Below, piece after piece: positions 22,701 through 31,472 of a DNA stretch of 41,551 bases; the first letter of the stretch is position 1; every line of letters starts with the position of its first letter. The position numbers were made by a program, and so were the translations under genes. The stretch covers positions 1 to 41,551 of the forward strand of contig NZ_AOJG01000030.1 of assembly GCF_000337375.1 (NCBI RefSeq), read 5' to 3'. This stretch comes from Halorubrum lipolyticum DSM 21995. Its GTDB lineage: Archaea > Halobacteriota > Halobacteria > Halobacteriales > Haloferacaceae. The notes beneath the pieces were generated by a model that ran no database searches, was not told the DNA's origin, and worked only from the letters and a program-made list of their open reading frames with translations.

Positions 22701-24068
22701 ATGAGCACGGATCAAGCCCCCGCCGACCAGGAGGAAACGGGCCCGCTAGCGACGTTCCGTCAGTTCTTCGCGTTGGAGCGTGACGTGCTGGTGGTCTCGC
22801 TGGCGATGTTCGCGTTCAGCCTCGGCTTCCAGATGACGAACCGGTTCCTCCCCGAGTACATGGTGGCGCTGGGCGCGTCCGGGTTCGTCGTCGGGCTGTT
22901 CGGTACGTTCGGGAACGTCATCTCCGCGCTGTACCCGTACCCGGGCGGTGCGATCTCCGACCGGGTCGGGTCGCGGTACGCCCTGACGCTCTTCGGGCTG
23001 GTCTCGACCGTCGGCTTCGCCGTCTGGCTGGTCGCCCCGACCGTCGGGACGGTCACCGTCGCGGGCGTGGCGATCGAGCCGTGGCTCTGGATCTTCGTCG
23101 GGCTGGTCCTCGCGCAGGCGTGGAAGTCGTTCGGCCTCGGCGCGACGTTCGCCGTCGTCAAGCAGGCGACGGACCCCTCCCGGCTGGCGGCCGGGTTCGC
23201 GAGCACCGAGACGTTCCGCCGCACCGCGTTCCTGATCGGGCCCGTCCTGGCGGCGGTCCTCATCGGTCTCCACCCGGCGTTCACCGTGAGCTTCCGGTAC
23301 GTGCTCGCGGTGGCGGTCGCCTTCGGCGCCGTCGGGACGCTCGCGCAACACGTCCTCTACGACGCGACCGGGGACAGCGTCGGCGGCGGGCGGTTCGAGG
23401 GTCTCGCCCGGATTCGGACCGACCTCCGCGAGATGCCCGATCCGCTCCGGCCGCTGCTGATCGGCGACACGCTCGTCCGGTTCGCGAACGGGATGGTGTA
23501 CGTCTTCTTCGTGCTCGTCGTCACGCGGATCTTCTCGGTCGGCCTGGAGACGACGGTCGCGGTCGGCGGGTTCTCCTACGCCGTGGACCTCTCGCCGCAG
23601 GCCTTCTTCGGCTACCTGCTCGGCGTCGAGATGGTGATCGCGCTGGTCACGATGATCCCCGCGGCGAAGCTGGCCGAGCGGGTCGGGCTCAAGCCGGTCG
23701 TCGCGCTCGGCTTCCTCGTGTACGGCGTGTTCCCGGTCGTCCTCGTCTTCGGCCCCGAACTCCTCTCGCCGCTCGTCTCGGTCCAGTGGGCGCTGGTCCT
23801 CGTCTTCGCCTTCTCCGGGCTCCGGTTCGCCGGCCTCCCCTCGCACAAGGCGCTGATCGTCGGTCCCGCTGACCGAGGGGCCGGCGGCCGGGTCACGGGG
23901 ACCTACTACCTGCTGCGGAACACGATCGTCATCCCGAGCGCCGCGATCGGCGGCTATCTCTGGGACTTCGTCAGCCCAGAGGTCGCCTTCACCGTCGCCG
24001 CCGCGATCGGACTCGTCGGGACCGGCTACTTCCTCGTCTTCGGCGAGGAGTTCGAGGCGTACGCCTAG
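22701..24068 (+). CDS. MFS transporter
   Basis: A 455-residue major facilitator superfamily carrier with about twelve helices. The loop 2-3 signature is GAISDRVGSRYALTLFG (G-x-x-x-D-R-x-G-x-R, about residues 88-104). Helix 5 contains GFASTETFRRTAFLIGPVLA. The central loop (GRFEGLARIRTDLREMPDPL) separates the halves, and PAAKLAERVGLKPVVALGF is the second-half repeat of the motif. It resembles prokaryotic drug/metabolite exporter branches, with no substrate-specific signal. ATG 22701 lies about 57 nt downstream of a CCTATTTG element, so a leader of about 30 nt is possible. Its 3' end abuts copy 2 of the structured repeat. Confidence 0.82.
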   Translation: MSTDQAPADQEETGPLATFRQFFALERDVLVVSLAMFAFSLGFQMTNRFLPEYMVALGASGFVVGLFGTFGNVISALYPYPGGAISDRVGSRYALTLFGLVSTVGFAVWLVAPTVGTVTVAGVAIEPWLWIFVGLVLAQAWKSFGLGATFAVVKQATDPSRLAAGFASTETFRRTAFLIGPVLAAVLIGLHPAFTVSFRYVLAVAVAFGAVGTLAQHVLYDATGDSVGGGRFEGLARIRTDLREMPDPLRPLLIGDTLVRFANGMVYVFFVLVVTRIFSVGLETTVAVGGFSYAVDLSPQAFFGYLLGVEMVIALVTMIPAAKLAERVGLKPVVALGFLVYGVFPVVLVFGPELLSPLVSVQWALVLVFAFSGLRFAGLPSHKALIVGPADRGAGGRVTGTYYLLRNTIVIPSAAIGGYLWDFVSPEVAFTVAAAIGLVGTGYFLVFGEEFEAYA

Positions 24069-24086
24069 ACCGATGCGAATCTTGAC

Positions 24087-24610
24087 CGATAGCGGGAGTA
24101 GGTATAGCACGTTGGGTGAGTGGCTGGTTATAAGTGATCGAGTTGTGTTGCTGTCGGCTGTTTATAAGTGGTTAATGCTGGATCGGCGACGAACACCTCC
24201 AAAGCCCCAGCCGGTGAGGCGGGCGCACGCTCGCTGCGCGCTTCAGTCGCTGGTTGCACTCGCTCCTTCCAGTGCTTACGTCGCCTACGGCGTCCTCGCG
24301 GCAGCGAGGCGCTTCGCGCCTCTGGCAGCCGGCGGCGTTGCCGCCGGCGACTGCCCCTTTGAGTCCCGCCCCGACCGCACCGCAACCGCCCCTCACACCT
24401 CCCCAGCCTCGTCGGCCACTCTCCGCTTCGCTCCGAGTGGCCGACTCCCTCACGCCGTCGGTGAGCGGCCCACTGGGCCGCTCACCGGGGCGCGCCACCG
24501 CGGCGTTTATTTATAAACGATCGTCGCGATCGCTCCTAACATTTTAAATACCCTCTTGCCACCACCGATCTGCAACACTCACTCCCGCTATCGATCACCG
24601 CCGTGTCTGC
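24087..24610. repeat. Structured dispersed repeat with terminal inverted repeats, copy 2
   Basis: The second copy of the element at 8161-8613, in the same orientation. Its terminal repeats at 24087-24105 and 24575-24593 match at 16 of 19 positions, and the shared outer GCCGTGTCTGC ends at 24610. It keeps the 19-nt block (24195-24213), the CTGCCCCTTTGAGTCCCGCC block, CCTCCCCAGCCTC and GGGGCGCGCCACCGC. Hairpins: 24306-24322 (GAGGCGC/GCGCCTC), 24328-24348 (9-bp perfect stem, loop GTT), 24411-24420 with 24436-24445 (10 bp), and 24460-24486 (12 bp, loop ACT). The first two are insertions absent from copy 1. AT-rich boxes (GTTATAAGTG at about 24127, TTTATAAGTGG at about 24160, TTTATTTATAAAC at about 24506) flank the GC-rich core. 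It fills the gap between the convergent MFS and DUF106 genes. No transposase and no target duplication are seen. Confidence 0.85.
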
Positions 24611-24715
24611 ACTGATCGCCTCGGGCTCAGAATACGCCTCTTAGCGAGGAGTTCAACAGAACTGCCGGCACGAAACGCTCAGACAGCGCAGCGGAAAAAC
24701 GTCGGATCGACCGAT

Positions 24716-25624
24716 CTACGACGACGACGGCGACATCTCGATGTTGAGGCTCTTCTGGACGAGCTGGGTGAACGCCATCGAACACAGGAAGTACCAGACG
24801 ATCCACATCTGGATCGGGCCGACGATGCCCGTGTCCCACGTGACGGTGCCGGCGAGCGGGACCACGAGCTCCTGTGCGGCGACGTCGGGGTACGCGGCGG
24901 TGGAGCCGCGGTAGCCGATCACCCAGAACATCCAGAGGAACGCCGGGATCGTGAGGAACATGATCCACACCATCGGGCGGAACTGCTCTTTGAACATCCC
25001 GAGCTGGTCGCCCATCGCGTCCATCTGCTCCTCCTGGATGGCGTCGAGCTCCTCCTGGTCGTCGCGCTCCTTCGCGTCTTTGCGACGTTCCTGGATGTCC
25101 TTCATCCGGTCTTGGTACATGCTCATCTTGTCCATGTCCATGAGTCCCGCGCGCAACAGGGTCGAGTACAGCCCCGTCGCGAGCGCGATCACCATGACCA
25201 CGACGTAGAAGGGAACGACGTTGAGGAGCGGCCCCAACACGAGGTCGAAGGCGCCGGCGATCGCGTTCCGGACCGGGTTGACGGCGTAGCCGACGAACGC
25301 GCCCAGCGTCGCGACCCCGGCGATCTTGTCCCACTTGGTCCACGAGGTCGTCTCCGGGGTCTCGACGTCGCTGCCGGTGTCTCCGTCGTCGTCCTCCAGT
25401 CCGGCCTCGATGGCGTCGCGGTCCGCCAGCGCGAAGCCGGTGTCGCCGTCGACGAGGATCTCCTTCTCGATGAGCCGGCCCCACTGGCCGCTCGTGATCT
25501 CGTCGCGGACGTCGATCCACTGGACCTCGCCGTCCGTGGCGTTGTCGAGGACGACCTCGACCGCGTCTCGCATCTCGCCGTCCTCGCCGACCAGCGAGCG
25601 GACTCTCCGTTCGACCTTGCTCAT
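24716..25624 (-). CDS. DUF106 / EMC3-TMCO1-like membrane protein insertase homologue
   Basis: A 302-residue member of the archaeal DUF106 family, relatives of YidC/Oxa1, Get1 and EMC3 that help insert membrane proteins. After an acidic N-terminal domain (about 90 residues) come membrane segments at about 98-125, 128-152, 212-238 and 262-285. Between the second and third is the charged, Met-rich coiled coil (MDKMSMYQDRMKDIQERRKD and EEQMDAMGDQLGMFKEQFRP) that is the hallmark of the family. It lies directly downstream of adk, the conserved archaeal secY-adk-DUF106-cmk neighbourhood. It has its own promoter-like GGTTCTTAACC about 29 nt before ATG 25624, so it need not rely on adk transcription. 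Its 3' end faces copy 2 of the repeat. Confidence 0.88.
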   Translation of the reverse strand: MSKVERRVRSLVGEDGEMRDAVEVVLDNATDGEVQWIDVRDEITSGQWGRLIEKEILVDGDTGFALADRDAIEAGLEDDDGDTGSDVETPETTSWTKWDKIAGVATLGAFVGYAVNPVRNAIAGAFDLVLGPLLNVVPFYVVVMVIALATGLYSTLLRAGLMDMDKMSMYQDRMKDIQERRKDAKERDDQEELDAIQEEQMDAMGDQLGMFKEQFRPMVWIMFLTIPAFLWMFWVIGYRGSTAAYPDVAAQELVVPLAGTVTWDTGIVGPIQMWIVWYFLCSMAFTQLVQKSLNIEMSPSSS

Positions 25625-25714
25625 TACCGCTGGGTTGTCGGCGGACGGTTAAGAACCTTGCAGGATCGCCGGCGGCCCCCCTCGCCGGTCCGTCGCTCGT
25701 CGTCGGTCAGCCCG

Positions 25715-26338
25715 TTACTCGTCGAGGACGCCGCGGATGCGCTCGAAGACCTCGTCGGGCGTCGCCTCGCCGTCGACCTCGACGAGGTCGCCCTCGTCGC
25801 GGAAGTGGTCGATGACGGGCTCGGTGTTCTCGTAGAACACCTCGAGCCGCTCGCGGGCGGTCTCCTCGGTGTCGTCGTCGCGCTGGATCAGCTCGCCGCC
25901 GCAGTCGTCGCAGACGCCCGCCTCCTCGGGCGGCTGGAAGTCGACGTGGAAGTTGGCTCCGCAGTCGTCGCACACCCGCCGGCCGGTGAGCCGGTCGACG
26001 AGCACCTCGTCGTCGACGGCGAGGTAGATCACGGCGTCCAGGTCCGTAATCGAAGAGAGGTACTCCGCCTGGTCCGGGTTGCGCGGGTAGCCGTCGAGCA
26101 CGAAGCCGTCGGCGTCCGCCAGCGCGGCCTCGACGATCTCGTTGACGACGGGGTCCGGGACCAGCTCCCCGGCCTCCATGAACGAGCGGGGCGTGCCGTA
26201 CTCGGTCTCCATGTCCTTGTTCGCGCGGAGCGCGTCGCCCGTGGTGACGTGCTCGACGCCGTACTCGTCGGCGAGCTTCGCGCTCTGCGTCCCTTTTCCG
26301 GCGCCCGGCGCCCCCAACAGAAGGATCCGATGACTCAT
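25715..26338 (-). CDS. adk: Adenylate kinase
   Basis: A 207-residue adenylate kinase interconverting ATP+AMP and 2 ADP. The P-loop is [13 protein letters not shown] (about residues 6-18). AMP binding is in TTGDALRAN and [17 protein letters not shown] (about 84-100). The long LID carries a Zn-type four-cysteine cluster, [12 protein letters not shown] and [10 protein letters not shown], followed by [17 protein letters not shown] with the LID arginine. This long, zinc-LID form is bacterial-type adk, usual in haloarchaea. ATG 26338 ([12 protein letters not shown]) is chosen over 26386. A CCTTTACG box lies 27 nt upstream. DUF106 lies 90 nt downstream on the same strand. Confidence 0.97.
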   Translation of the reverse strand: MSHRILLLGAPGAGKGTQSAKLADEYGVEHVTTGDALRANKDMETEYGTPRSFMEAGELVPDPVVNEIVEAALADADGFVLDGYPRNPDQAEYLSSITDLDAVIYLAVDDEVLVDRLTGRRVCDDCGANFHVDFQPPEEAGVCDDCGGELIQRDDDTEETARERLEVFYENTEPVIDHFRDEGDLVEVDGEATPDEVFERIRGVLDE

Positions 26339-26428
26339 ACCGGAGCGCTCGCCCGCCGCACGTAAAGGCTTGAAGATCCCGGCCAACGCTACGCGATCCC
26401 CGGGACGCCGCGGACGACTCGCGAACCC

Positions 26429-26995
26429 CTACTCGTCGCTCTCGCCCGCGTCCGCGTCCGCGTCCGGGTTCAGCCGGAGCCCCATCTCCAGCTCGAAGCT
26501 CTCGGCGTCGGAGGTCTCGAACCCGATCTTCTTGTACAGTGAGACGGCCGCGCGGTTCCAGCGCTCCACGGTGAGCCACACCTTCCGGACGCCCTCGGCC
26601 TGCCCGTGACCGAGCAGCCCGCGGATCAGGTGCGTACCGATGCCGGCGCGCTGGTACTCCTGGTGGACGAAGATCGCCAGCTCGTAGGCGTCGCCGTCGG
26701 GCACCAGCGTCGCGTGTCCGGCCACGTCGTCGCCGCACCACGCGATCACGTTGAGGCAGTCGTCGCCGAGGATCGCGTCCAGCCACTCCCGGATGCGCTT
26801 CTCCCCGCCCGGCGGGATCCCCTGCGCGCGGTCGGCGGGGTCGAAGGCGTCGTACATCTCGACGAGCGCCTCGTACCCCTCGTCGGTGCCCTCGTAGGGA
26901 CGGATCTCGACGGTGCGACCCTCCCGGTCGGCGAACTCCGTGGGGGGAACGGGGAACTCGTCGGCCACCGCTTCCGGGTATCCACGGTCGCTCAT
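26429..26995 (-). CDS. GNAT family N-acetyltransferase
   Basis: A 188-residue acetyl-CoA-dependent transferase. The core is AGHATLVPDGDAYELAIFVH (beta-4), the acetyl-CoA loop is QEYQRAGIGTHLIRGLLGHG (Q/R-x-x-G-x-G/A motif, about residues 114-133), and VWLTVERWNRAAVSLYKKIGF (about 140-160) is the conserved motif B. Short acidic tails at both ends are haloarchaeal. The acceptor substrate is unknown. ATG 26995 overlaps the TGA of the upstream universal stress protein gene (ATGA), so the two are co-expressed. The intergenic stretch to adk carries the adk promoter. Confidence 0.87.
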   Translation of the reverse strand: MSDRGYPEAVADEFPVPPTEFADREGRTVEIRPYEGTDEGYEALVEMYDAFDPADRAQGIPPGGEKRIREWLDAILGDDCLNVIAWCGDDVAGHATLVPDGDAYELAIFVHQEYQRAGIGTHLIRGLLGHGQAEGVRKVWLTVERWNRAAVSLYKKIGFETSDAESFELEMGLRLNPDADADAGESDE

Positions 26996-27360
26996 CTGAC
27001 CAGCGTGACGGACGTCTTGGCGTTCAACAGGACGAACTCGGCGATCGATCCGATCGTGATCTTCCCCATCGGGCTCGTGTGCCCGCCGCCGAGGACGATC
27101 TCCTCGAACCCCTCCGTCTCGGCGATCTCCACGAGCCGGCTCCCCGGATCGCCCTCGACCTTCCGAACCTCGGCGTCGAGTCCCGCCTCCTGGACCGCCG
27201 ACTCGGCCTTGTCGACGATCTCGTCCGGATCGACTGACGAGTCCGGGTTCTCAACCACCGCGACGGTGAGGTCGTCGTTCGCGACCGCCGCCCGCTCGAC
27301 GGTCCGGTCGAGCGCGCGGAACGAGTCGTCGCTGCCGCCGATCCCGCAAAGCACCTTCAT
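26992..27360 (-). CDS. Short universal stress protein (UspA family)
   Basis: A 122-residue Usp-fold protein, about 20 residues shorter than usual. It opens MKVLCGIGGSDDSFRALDRT, so the canonical Asp of the V-D-x-S start is replaced. The nucleotide loop IVLGGGHTSPMGKITIGSIA resembles G-x-x-G-(9x)-G-S, suggesting ATP binding is retained. ATG 27360 is supported by a TTTTTGTACC box 27 nt upstream. It leads an operon with a GNAT acetyltransferase through an ATGA overlap. This is the second Usp in the window that is translationally coupled to an unrelated gene. Confidence 0.83.
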   Translation of the reverse strand: MKVLCGIGGSDDSFRALDRTVERAAVANDDLTVAVVENPDSSVDPDEIVDKAESAVQEAGLDAEVRKVEGDPGSRLVEIAETEGFEEIVLGGGHTSPMGKITIGSIAEFVLLNAKTSVTLVR

Positions 27361-27489
27361 ACGTCTCCCGTTCGCACGCCGGTACAAAAATGGATCTCCG
27401 ATCGCGGTCCGTTTCGGTCGGATCCCGGACTCCCACCGCCGCGTCGTCCACCGACAACCCTTTTGTTCGGCGGTCGGGTTACTAATAGC

Positions 27490-28212
27490 ATGAACGAACC
27501 AACCGATCCCGCGTCGGACGAGGGATCGGACGCCGCCGACGGGACCGCGGACGCCGACGGGACCGCGGACGCCGCGGGGGAGGCGTCGGAGCCGGGCGTC
27601 GAGGGCGACGACGCCGGGAGCGTCGAGGACGGCGACACCGAAGCGGTCGGAGGGGACGCCGAGACTGCCGGCGGGGACCAGGTCCCCCCCGAGGTCCGCA
27701 AGTACGAGCGGTTCAAGAAGATGGACGGCGCCCGCTACGAGCGCGTCAACGACTTCCTCCGCGACCGGACGTACATCACGGCTCGAGAGTGGGCGATCGC
27801 GCGGCTCTGCGCCGACTTCCGCACCGAGACCGGCGTCGAGATGACGAAGATCGGCGAGAACCTCCCCGAGCTGGTCCCCTTCATGACCGACACGTACACG
27901 CCGCAGGCGGTCAATCAGGCGCGCTACTCCTTCGAGGAGAAGGTGACGAAGGCGGGCGCGACGTTCCTCTACGGCGCGATGTCCGGCTTCTTCACCGCCG
28001 AGGACTTAGACGAGATGATGTACGAGGTGACGGAGGTCGCGAAGTTCCTCCTCGAGGTCGAGGGGGTCGACCTCGCCGTCGCCGACGAGCTCGAAGCGGA
28101 GGACCGGATCAGCGAGGTGATGCGCGAGGTGCGCGCCTCCTCCGCGGACCTCAGAGGCGAGGAGGTCCGGTGTCCCGAGTGCGGGCACGTCCACGAACCG
28201 ACCGAGGAGTAG
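27490..28212 (+). CDS. DUF5806-like haloarchaeal protein
   Basis: A 240-residue protein. The first 65 residues are an acidic, low-complexity tail that includes an exact 18-nt tandem duplication (27535-27552 and 27553-27570, encoding ADGTAD twice). The globular part begins VPPEVRKYERFKKMDGARYE and contains TAREWAIARLCADFRTETGV, LVPFMTDTYTPQAVNQARYS and EVTEVAKFLLEVEGVDLAVA, which I associate with the haloarchaeal DUF5806 family. The C-terminus has a single CPECGH motif, half of a zinc ribbon, which could bind metal as a dimer. No function is known. It has a TTTTGTTC box 26 nt before ATG 27490 and sits 2 nt upstream of a histidine kinase gene, so the two are probably co-transcribed. Confidence 0.72.
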   Translation: MNEPTDPASDEGSDAADGTADADGTADAAGEASEPGVEGDDAGSVEDGDTEAVGGDAETAGGDQVPPEVRKYERFKKMDGARYERVNDFLRDRTYITAREWAIARLCADFRTETGVEMTKIGENLPELVPFMTDTYTPQAVNQARYSFEEKVTKAGATFLYGAMSGFFTAEDLDEMMYEVTEVAKFLLEVEGVDLAVADELEAEDRISEVMREVRASSADLRGEEVRCPECGHVHEPTEE

Positions 28213-28214
28213 CG

Positions 28215-29750
28215 ATGGAGCGATTCCCGGACGCCCTCGACGGCATCCCGGACGCGGTCGTGATCGTCGACGGCGACGGCGTCGTCAGGGCCGGGAACGG
28301 GCGGGTCGAGGCGGTGCTCGGATACTCGCCGGCGGAGGTGGAGGGGACGAAGCTCGAGAGGCTGGTGTACGACCCCCGCGGCGGCGCGGCGGGGGAGGAG
28401 CTCCACCGCTACGTCGTCGACCCCGAACCGCGCTCGATGGCGGCGAGCCTGGACCTGCACGCCCGGCGCGCGGACGGGAGCGAGGTGCCCGTGACGCTCA
28501 GCCTCGGCCCGTTCGAGCAGGACGGCGAGACGTTCCTCGTCGCCACGATCGTCGACGTCCGGGAGGAGCGCGCGGAGCAGGCCGAGCTGCACCGGCGGAC
28601 GCGGACGCTGGAAGCGCTCCACGAGGCGACCCAGGACCTGTTGAAGACGACCGACCGGGAGTTCGCCGCGGAGGCGGCGGTCGAGTACGTTGAGGAGGTG
28701 CTCGGCCACCCGATCGCGGCGATCTGGCTGTACGACGAGGACCGCGGCGTCCTCGATCCGGTCGTCTGGACCGAGCGGGCCGACGAGCTCGTCGGCGACC
28801 ACCCGACGTTCGCCCCCGACGCGTCGAGCATCTCGTGGGAGGCGTTCGAGTCGGGGGACCCGGAGTACGTGGCGGACACGCACGCCGACCCGGAGCGGCA
28901 CAACCCGGAGTCCCCGATCCGAAGCGAGCTGATCCTCCCGCTCGGCCGCTACGGGCTCATCAACATCGGGGCCACGGAGCGGGACGCGTTCGACGAGTCC
29001 GACCTCGCCGTCGCGCGCCTCTGGGCCGCCACCGTCACGATGGTGTTCGTCCGGATCGAACGCGAGCGCCAGCTTCGAGTCCGCGAGCGGGAGATCGCCC
29101 GCGAGCGCGACCGGCTGGAGGAGTTCGCCAGCCTCGTCTCCCACGACCTCCGGAGCCCGCTCAACGTCGCGACGGGGAACCTCGACATGGTCCGCGAGCG
29201 CCTCCGGGAGGCGCACGAGGACCTGACCGAGATCGACACCGTCGCCCGCTCGCTCAACCGGATGGAGGCGCTCGTGGACGACATGCTGACGCTCGCGCGA
29301 CAGGGCTCCGCCATCGACGAGACCGAAGCGGTGTCGCTCGCGGCGCTGGCGGAGGAGTGTTGGACCGGCGTCGACACCGCGGCCGCCGAGCTCGTCGTCG
29401 CCGACGACCTCCGGCTGCACGCCGACCGGAGCCGCCTGCGCCAGGCCCTGGAGAACCTGTTCGCCAACGCGGTCACCCACGCCGGCGAGTCGGTCCGCGT
29501 CGAGGTCGGCGCGCTCCCCGACGGCGACGGCTTTTACGTCGCGGACGACGGCCTCGGAATCCCCGCGGACCGCCGCGACGAGGTGTTCGACGCCGGCGTC
29601 TCGACCGACCCGGAGGGAACCGGCTTCGGCCTCAAGATCGTCGCCGAGGTGGCCGACGCGCACGGGTGGACCGTCGACCTCGCCGACGACGCCGACGGCG
29701 GCGCCCGGTTCGAGTTCCGCGGGGTCGAAACGATAGCGGCCGACGCCTGA
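28215..29750 (+). CDS. PAS-GAF sensor histidine kinase
   Basis: A 511-residue soluble histidine kinase. Residues about 1-118 are a PAS domain (IPDAVVIVDGDGVVRAGNGR; GETFLVATIVDVREERAEQA). After a linker helix, residues about 135-275 are a GAF domain (EYVEEVLGHPIAAIWLYDED). HisKA is about 290-370, with the phosphorylated His in FASLVSHDLRSPLNVA (about residue 309). The ATPase domain has the N box ALENLFANAVTHAG, G1 YVADDGLGIP and G2 GTGFGLKIVAEVADAHGW. No membrane segments are present, so it senses cytoplasmic or diffusible signals. It starts 2 nt after the DUF5806 stop. No response regulator is adjacent, as is common in haloarchaea. Confidence 0.9.
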   Translation: MERFPDALDGIPDAVVIVDGDGVVRAGNGRVEAVLGYSPAEVEGTKLERLVYDPRGGAAGEELHRYVVDPEPRSMAASLDLHARRADGSEVPVTLSLGPFEQDGETFLVATIVDVREERAEQAELHRRTRTLEALHEATQDLLKTTDREFAAEAAVEYVEEVLGHPIAAIWLYDEDRGVLDPVVWTERADELVGDHPTFAPDASSISWEAFESGDPEYVADTHADPERHNPESPIRSELILPLGRYGLINIGATERDAFDESDLAVARLWAATVTMVFVRIERERQLRVREREIARERDRLEEFASLVSHDLRSPLNVATGNLDMVRERLREAHEDLTEIDTVARSLNRMEALVDDMLTLARQGSAIDETEAVSLAALAEECWTGVDTAAAELVVADDLRLHADRSRLRQALENLFANAVTHAGESVRVEVGALPDGDGFYVADDGLGIPADRRDEVFDAGVSTDPEGTGFGLKIVAEVADAHGWTVDLADDADGGARFEFRGVETIAADA

Positions 29751-29774
29751 CACTCGACCGCGCGCACCGCCGGC

Positions 29775-30602
29775 TCAGACCCCCTCGAAGGAGGGGAGGT
29801 GCCACGTCGAGACACCGTTCCCGTCGAGCACGACGTCGACGTTCGCCCCGCGGTCAGCGCTCGGGAGCCCGACCTCGATCCGCCCCTGACCGGTCACGCC
29901 GTCGTCTTCCATGCGGGCGGTGACGCGGTAGCCGCCGCGCACGTCCGTGATCGACCGCACCTCGACGGCGGTCTCCGGGTCGATGCCGACGTCGAGGTCG
30001 GCGACCGACTCCTCGGTCTCGGTCGCGCTGTCGTCTCCCGTCGCCCGTCGCGTCACCGTCAGCGCCAGTTCGCGGGCCTCTTCGGTGACGTTGAGGAGCC
30101 GGACGCCGAGCGTGGGTGACGCGCGGTCGTCGGCGGATACGGCCTCGTCGCCGTCGTCTCGGTCGTCGCTGTCGCCGTCGCGCTCGAGCGCTCGCCGCCG
30201 CACGTCCAGCCGCAGCGTTCGGTCCGGCGTCACCAGGTACGGAACCGGGTCGGCGTACAGTTCGCCCACGGAGCGGGTGCCGTCGCCGTTCTCGTGATAC
30301 ACCGACCCGGCGTGCTGCGCGGTCGCGTAGTGGTCGTCCCCGGCGGCGTGATCGAAGACCGCGGCGGCGTCGACGGTCACTTCGACCGCGCCCTCCGCGA
30401 CGTGACGGTTGTGCGCGCGGACCTCCTCGTACGCGGCGACGTACTCCGCGACCGACTCCGGTCCGAGCTCGTCGGGGCGGTCCGGCGGGTCGCGCTCCGC
30501 GACCCCTCCCTCGCTCCCGCCGTCGACGAGGTCGGCACAGCCGGCGAGCCCGCCGCAGGCGCCGGCCGCTCCGACTCCGAGGAGGAAGGCGCGTCTGTCC
30601 AT
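29775..30602 (-). CDS. Predicted Tat lipoprotein, function unknown
   Basis: A 275-residue exported protein. MDRRAFLLGVGAAGACGGLA has the twin arginines of a Tat signal and leads to a lipobox (GLAGC, about Cys22). The mature part has a helical region (ESVAEYVAAYEEVRAHNRHV) and then mostly beta structure (TLRLDVRRRALERDGD; ARELALTVTRRATGD). The C-terminus is GANVDVVLDGNGVSTWHLPS. I do not recognise a domain. A minus-strand CTTTTGAG box lies about 27 nt before ATG 30602. It converges with the histidine kinase gene (24 nt between stops). Confidence 0.72.
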   Translation of the reverse strand: MDRRAFLLGVGAAGACGGLAGCADLVDGGSEGGVAERDPPDRPDELGPESVAEYVAAYEEVRAHNRHVAEGAVEVTVDAAAVFDHAAGDDHYATAQHAGSVYHENGDGTRSVGELYADPVPYLVTPDRTLRLDVRRRALERDGDSDDRDDGDEAVSADDRASPTLGVRLLNVTEEARELALTVTRRATGDDSATETEESVADLDVGIDPETAVEVRSITDVRGGYRVTARMEDDGVTGQGRIEVGLPSADRGANVDVVLDGNGVSTWHLPSFEGV

Positions 30603-30712
30603 ACGGAGACACCGCGTGGCCTCCTCAAAAGGTCAACGGAAGAACAAACGCGCGTTTGTGCGTCTCCGTGCCGGGTCCGCTCCCGCGCCTCCCGGCTCGC
30701 TCGTCCGCGACC

Positions 30713-31327
30713 CTATCCGTCGAGTTCGTAGTGCGTTACCGCGTCCGGGTCCGCGGATCGGTCTCCGGCGTCGGTCTCGAGGACCGCGACTCGGAAGACG
30801 TCGTCCGCGCCGTCGACGGGGATGGGGAGCCCGCCGGGGTTCACCCGCACCGTGTCGCCGCGCTCCTCGACGCCGTGCGCGTGGGTGTGACCGTGGAACA
30901 CGTAGTCGTAGTCGCCGCAGTCGACGAGCGCGTCGACGACGACCGCGCTCGTGCCGTGGGTGACCGCGACGTCGACGGCGTCCGCGGCGGCGTCGCCAGA
31001 GCCGTCGCCAGAGCCGTCGCCAGCGCCGGAGCCGCCGAACGAGAGCGTTCCCGCTTCGCCGAGGTACGTGCCGAACGACTCGACGGCGGACTGGACCGCC
31101 CACTCGCCGTCGTTGTTGCCGCGGACGGCGTAGAAGTCGAAGCCGGCGTCTGGTTCGGCGCGCCGATCCGCGTCGCCGGCGCCGACGTTGAAGGGGGTCA
31201 CGGAGAAGGGCGCGACGAAGTCGCCGCAGTGGACGACGGCGTCGACGCCCTCGCGTTCGAACAGCGCGACGGCCGCTTCGACGGCGGCGAGGTCGTCGTG
31301 AGTGTCTGAGACGATGCCGATCCGCAT
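30713..31327 (-). CDS. YfcE/MJ0936-type metallophosphoesterase
   Basis: A 204-residue calcineurin-like phosphoesterase. The metal-binding motifs are in order: MRIGIVSDTHDD (D-x-H, residues 9-11), VVHCGDFV (G-D, about 41-46), YAVRGNNDGEW (G-N-N/H-D, about 75-85), VAVTHGTS (H, about 130) and YVFHGHTHAHG (G-H-T-H, about 147-157). It is thus a complete two-metal phosphodiesterase. The acidic insert GSGAGDGSGDGSGDAAAD arises from three 12-nt tandem units (30992-31027). ATG 31327 has a TTTTTATA box about 31 nt upstream. The substrate is unknown; family members hydrolyse artificial phosphodiesters. Confidence 0.9.
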   Translation of the reverse strand: MRIGIVSDTHDDLAAVEAAVALFEREGVDAVVHCGDFVAPFSVTPFNVGAGDADRRAEPDAGFDFYAVRGNNDGEWAVQSAVESFGTYLGEAGTLSFGGSGAGDGSGDGSGDAAADAVDVAVTHGTSAVVVDALVDCGDYDYVFHGHTHAHGVEERGDTVRVNPGGLPIPVDGADDVFRVAVLETDAGDRSADPDAVTHYELDG

Positions 31328-31354
31328 GGTACGTCGCGGATCGGGGCGCACAGG

Positions 31355-31362
31355 TATAAAAA
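31355..31362 (-). promoter_or_regulatory. TATA box of the metallophosphoesterase gene
   Basis: TTTTTATA on the minus strand, about 31 nt before ATG 31327. A further GATATATAAA run at 31383-31392 is oriented for plus-strand transcription but lies about 85 nt before the multicopper oxidase start. Confidence 0.6.
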
Positions 31363-31441
31363 GCGGTCGGCAGCGGTGCCCGTGATATATAAACCGACCG
31401 GCCGGCGGTCGCGTTCTCACGGAGCGTGGATCCTGATTCCG

Positions 31442-31449
31442 ATTTATCA
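31442..31449 (+). promoter_or_regulatory. TATA box of the multicopper oxidase gene
   Basis: ATTTATCA centred about 27 nt before the GTG/ATG pair at 31473/31476, predicting a leaderless message. No CGAA-N4-TTCG element is visible at the -45 position here, unlike the two genes downstream. Confidence 0.6.
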
Positions 31450-31472
31450 GTCCCTACCGTTCATGTTCGGCC

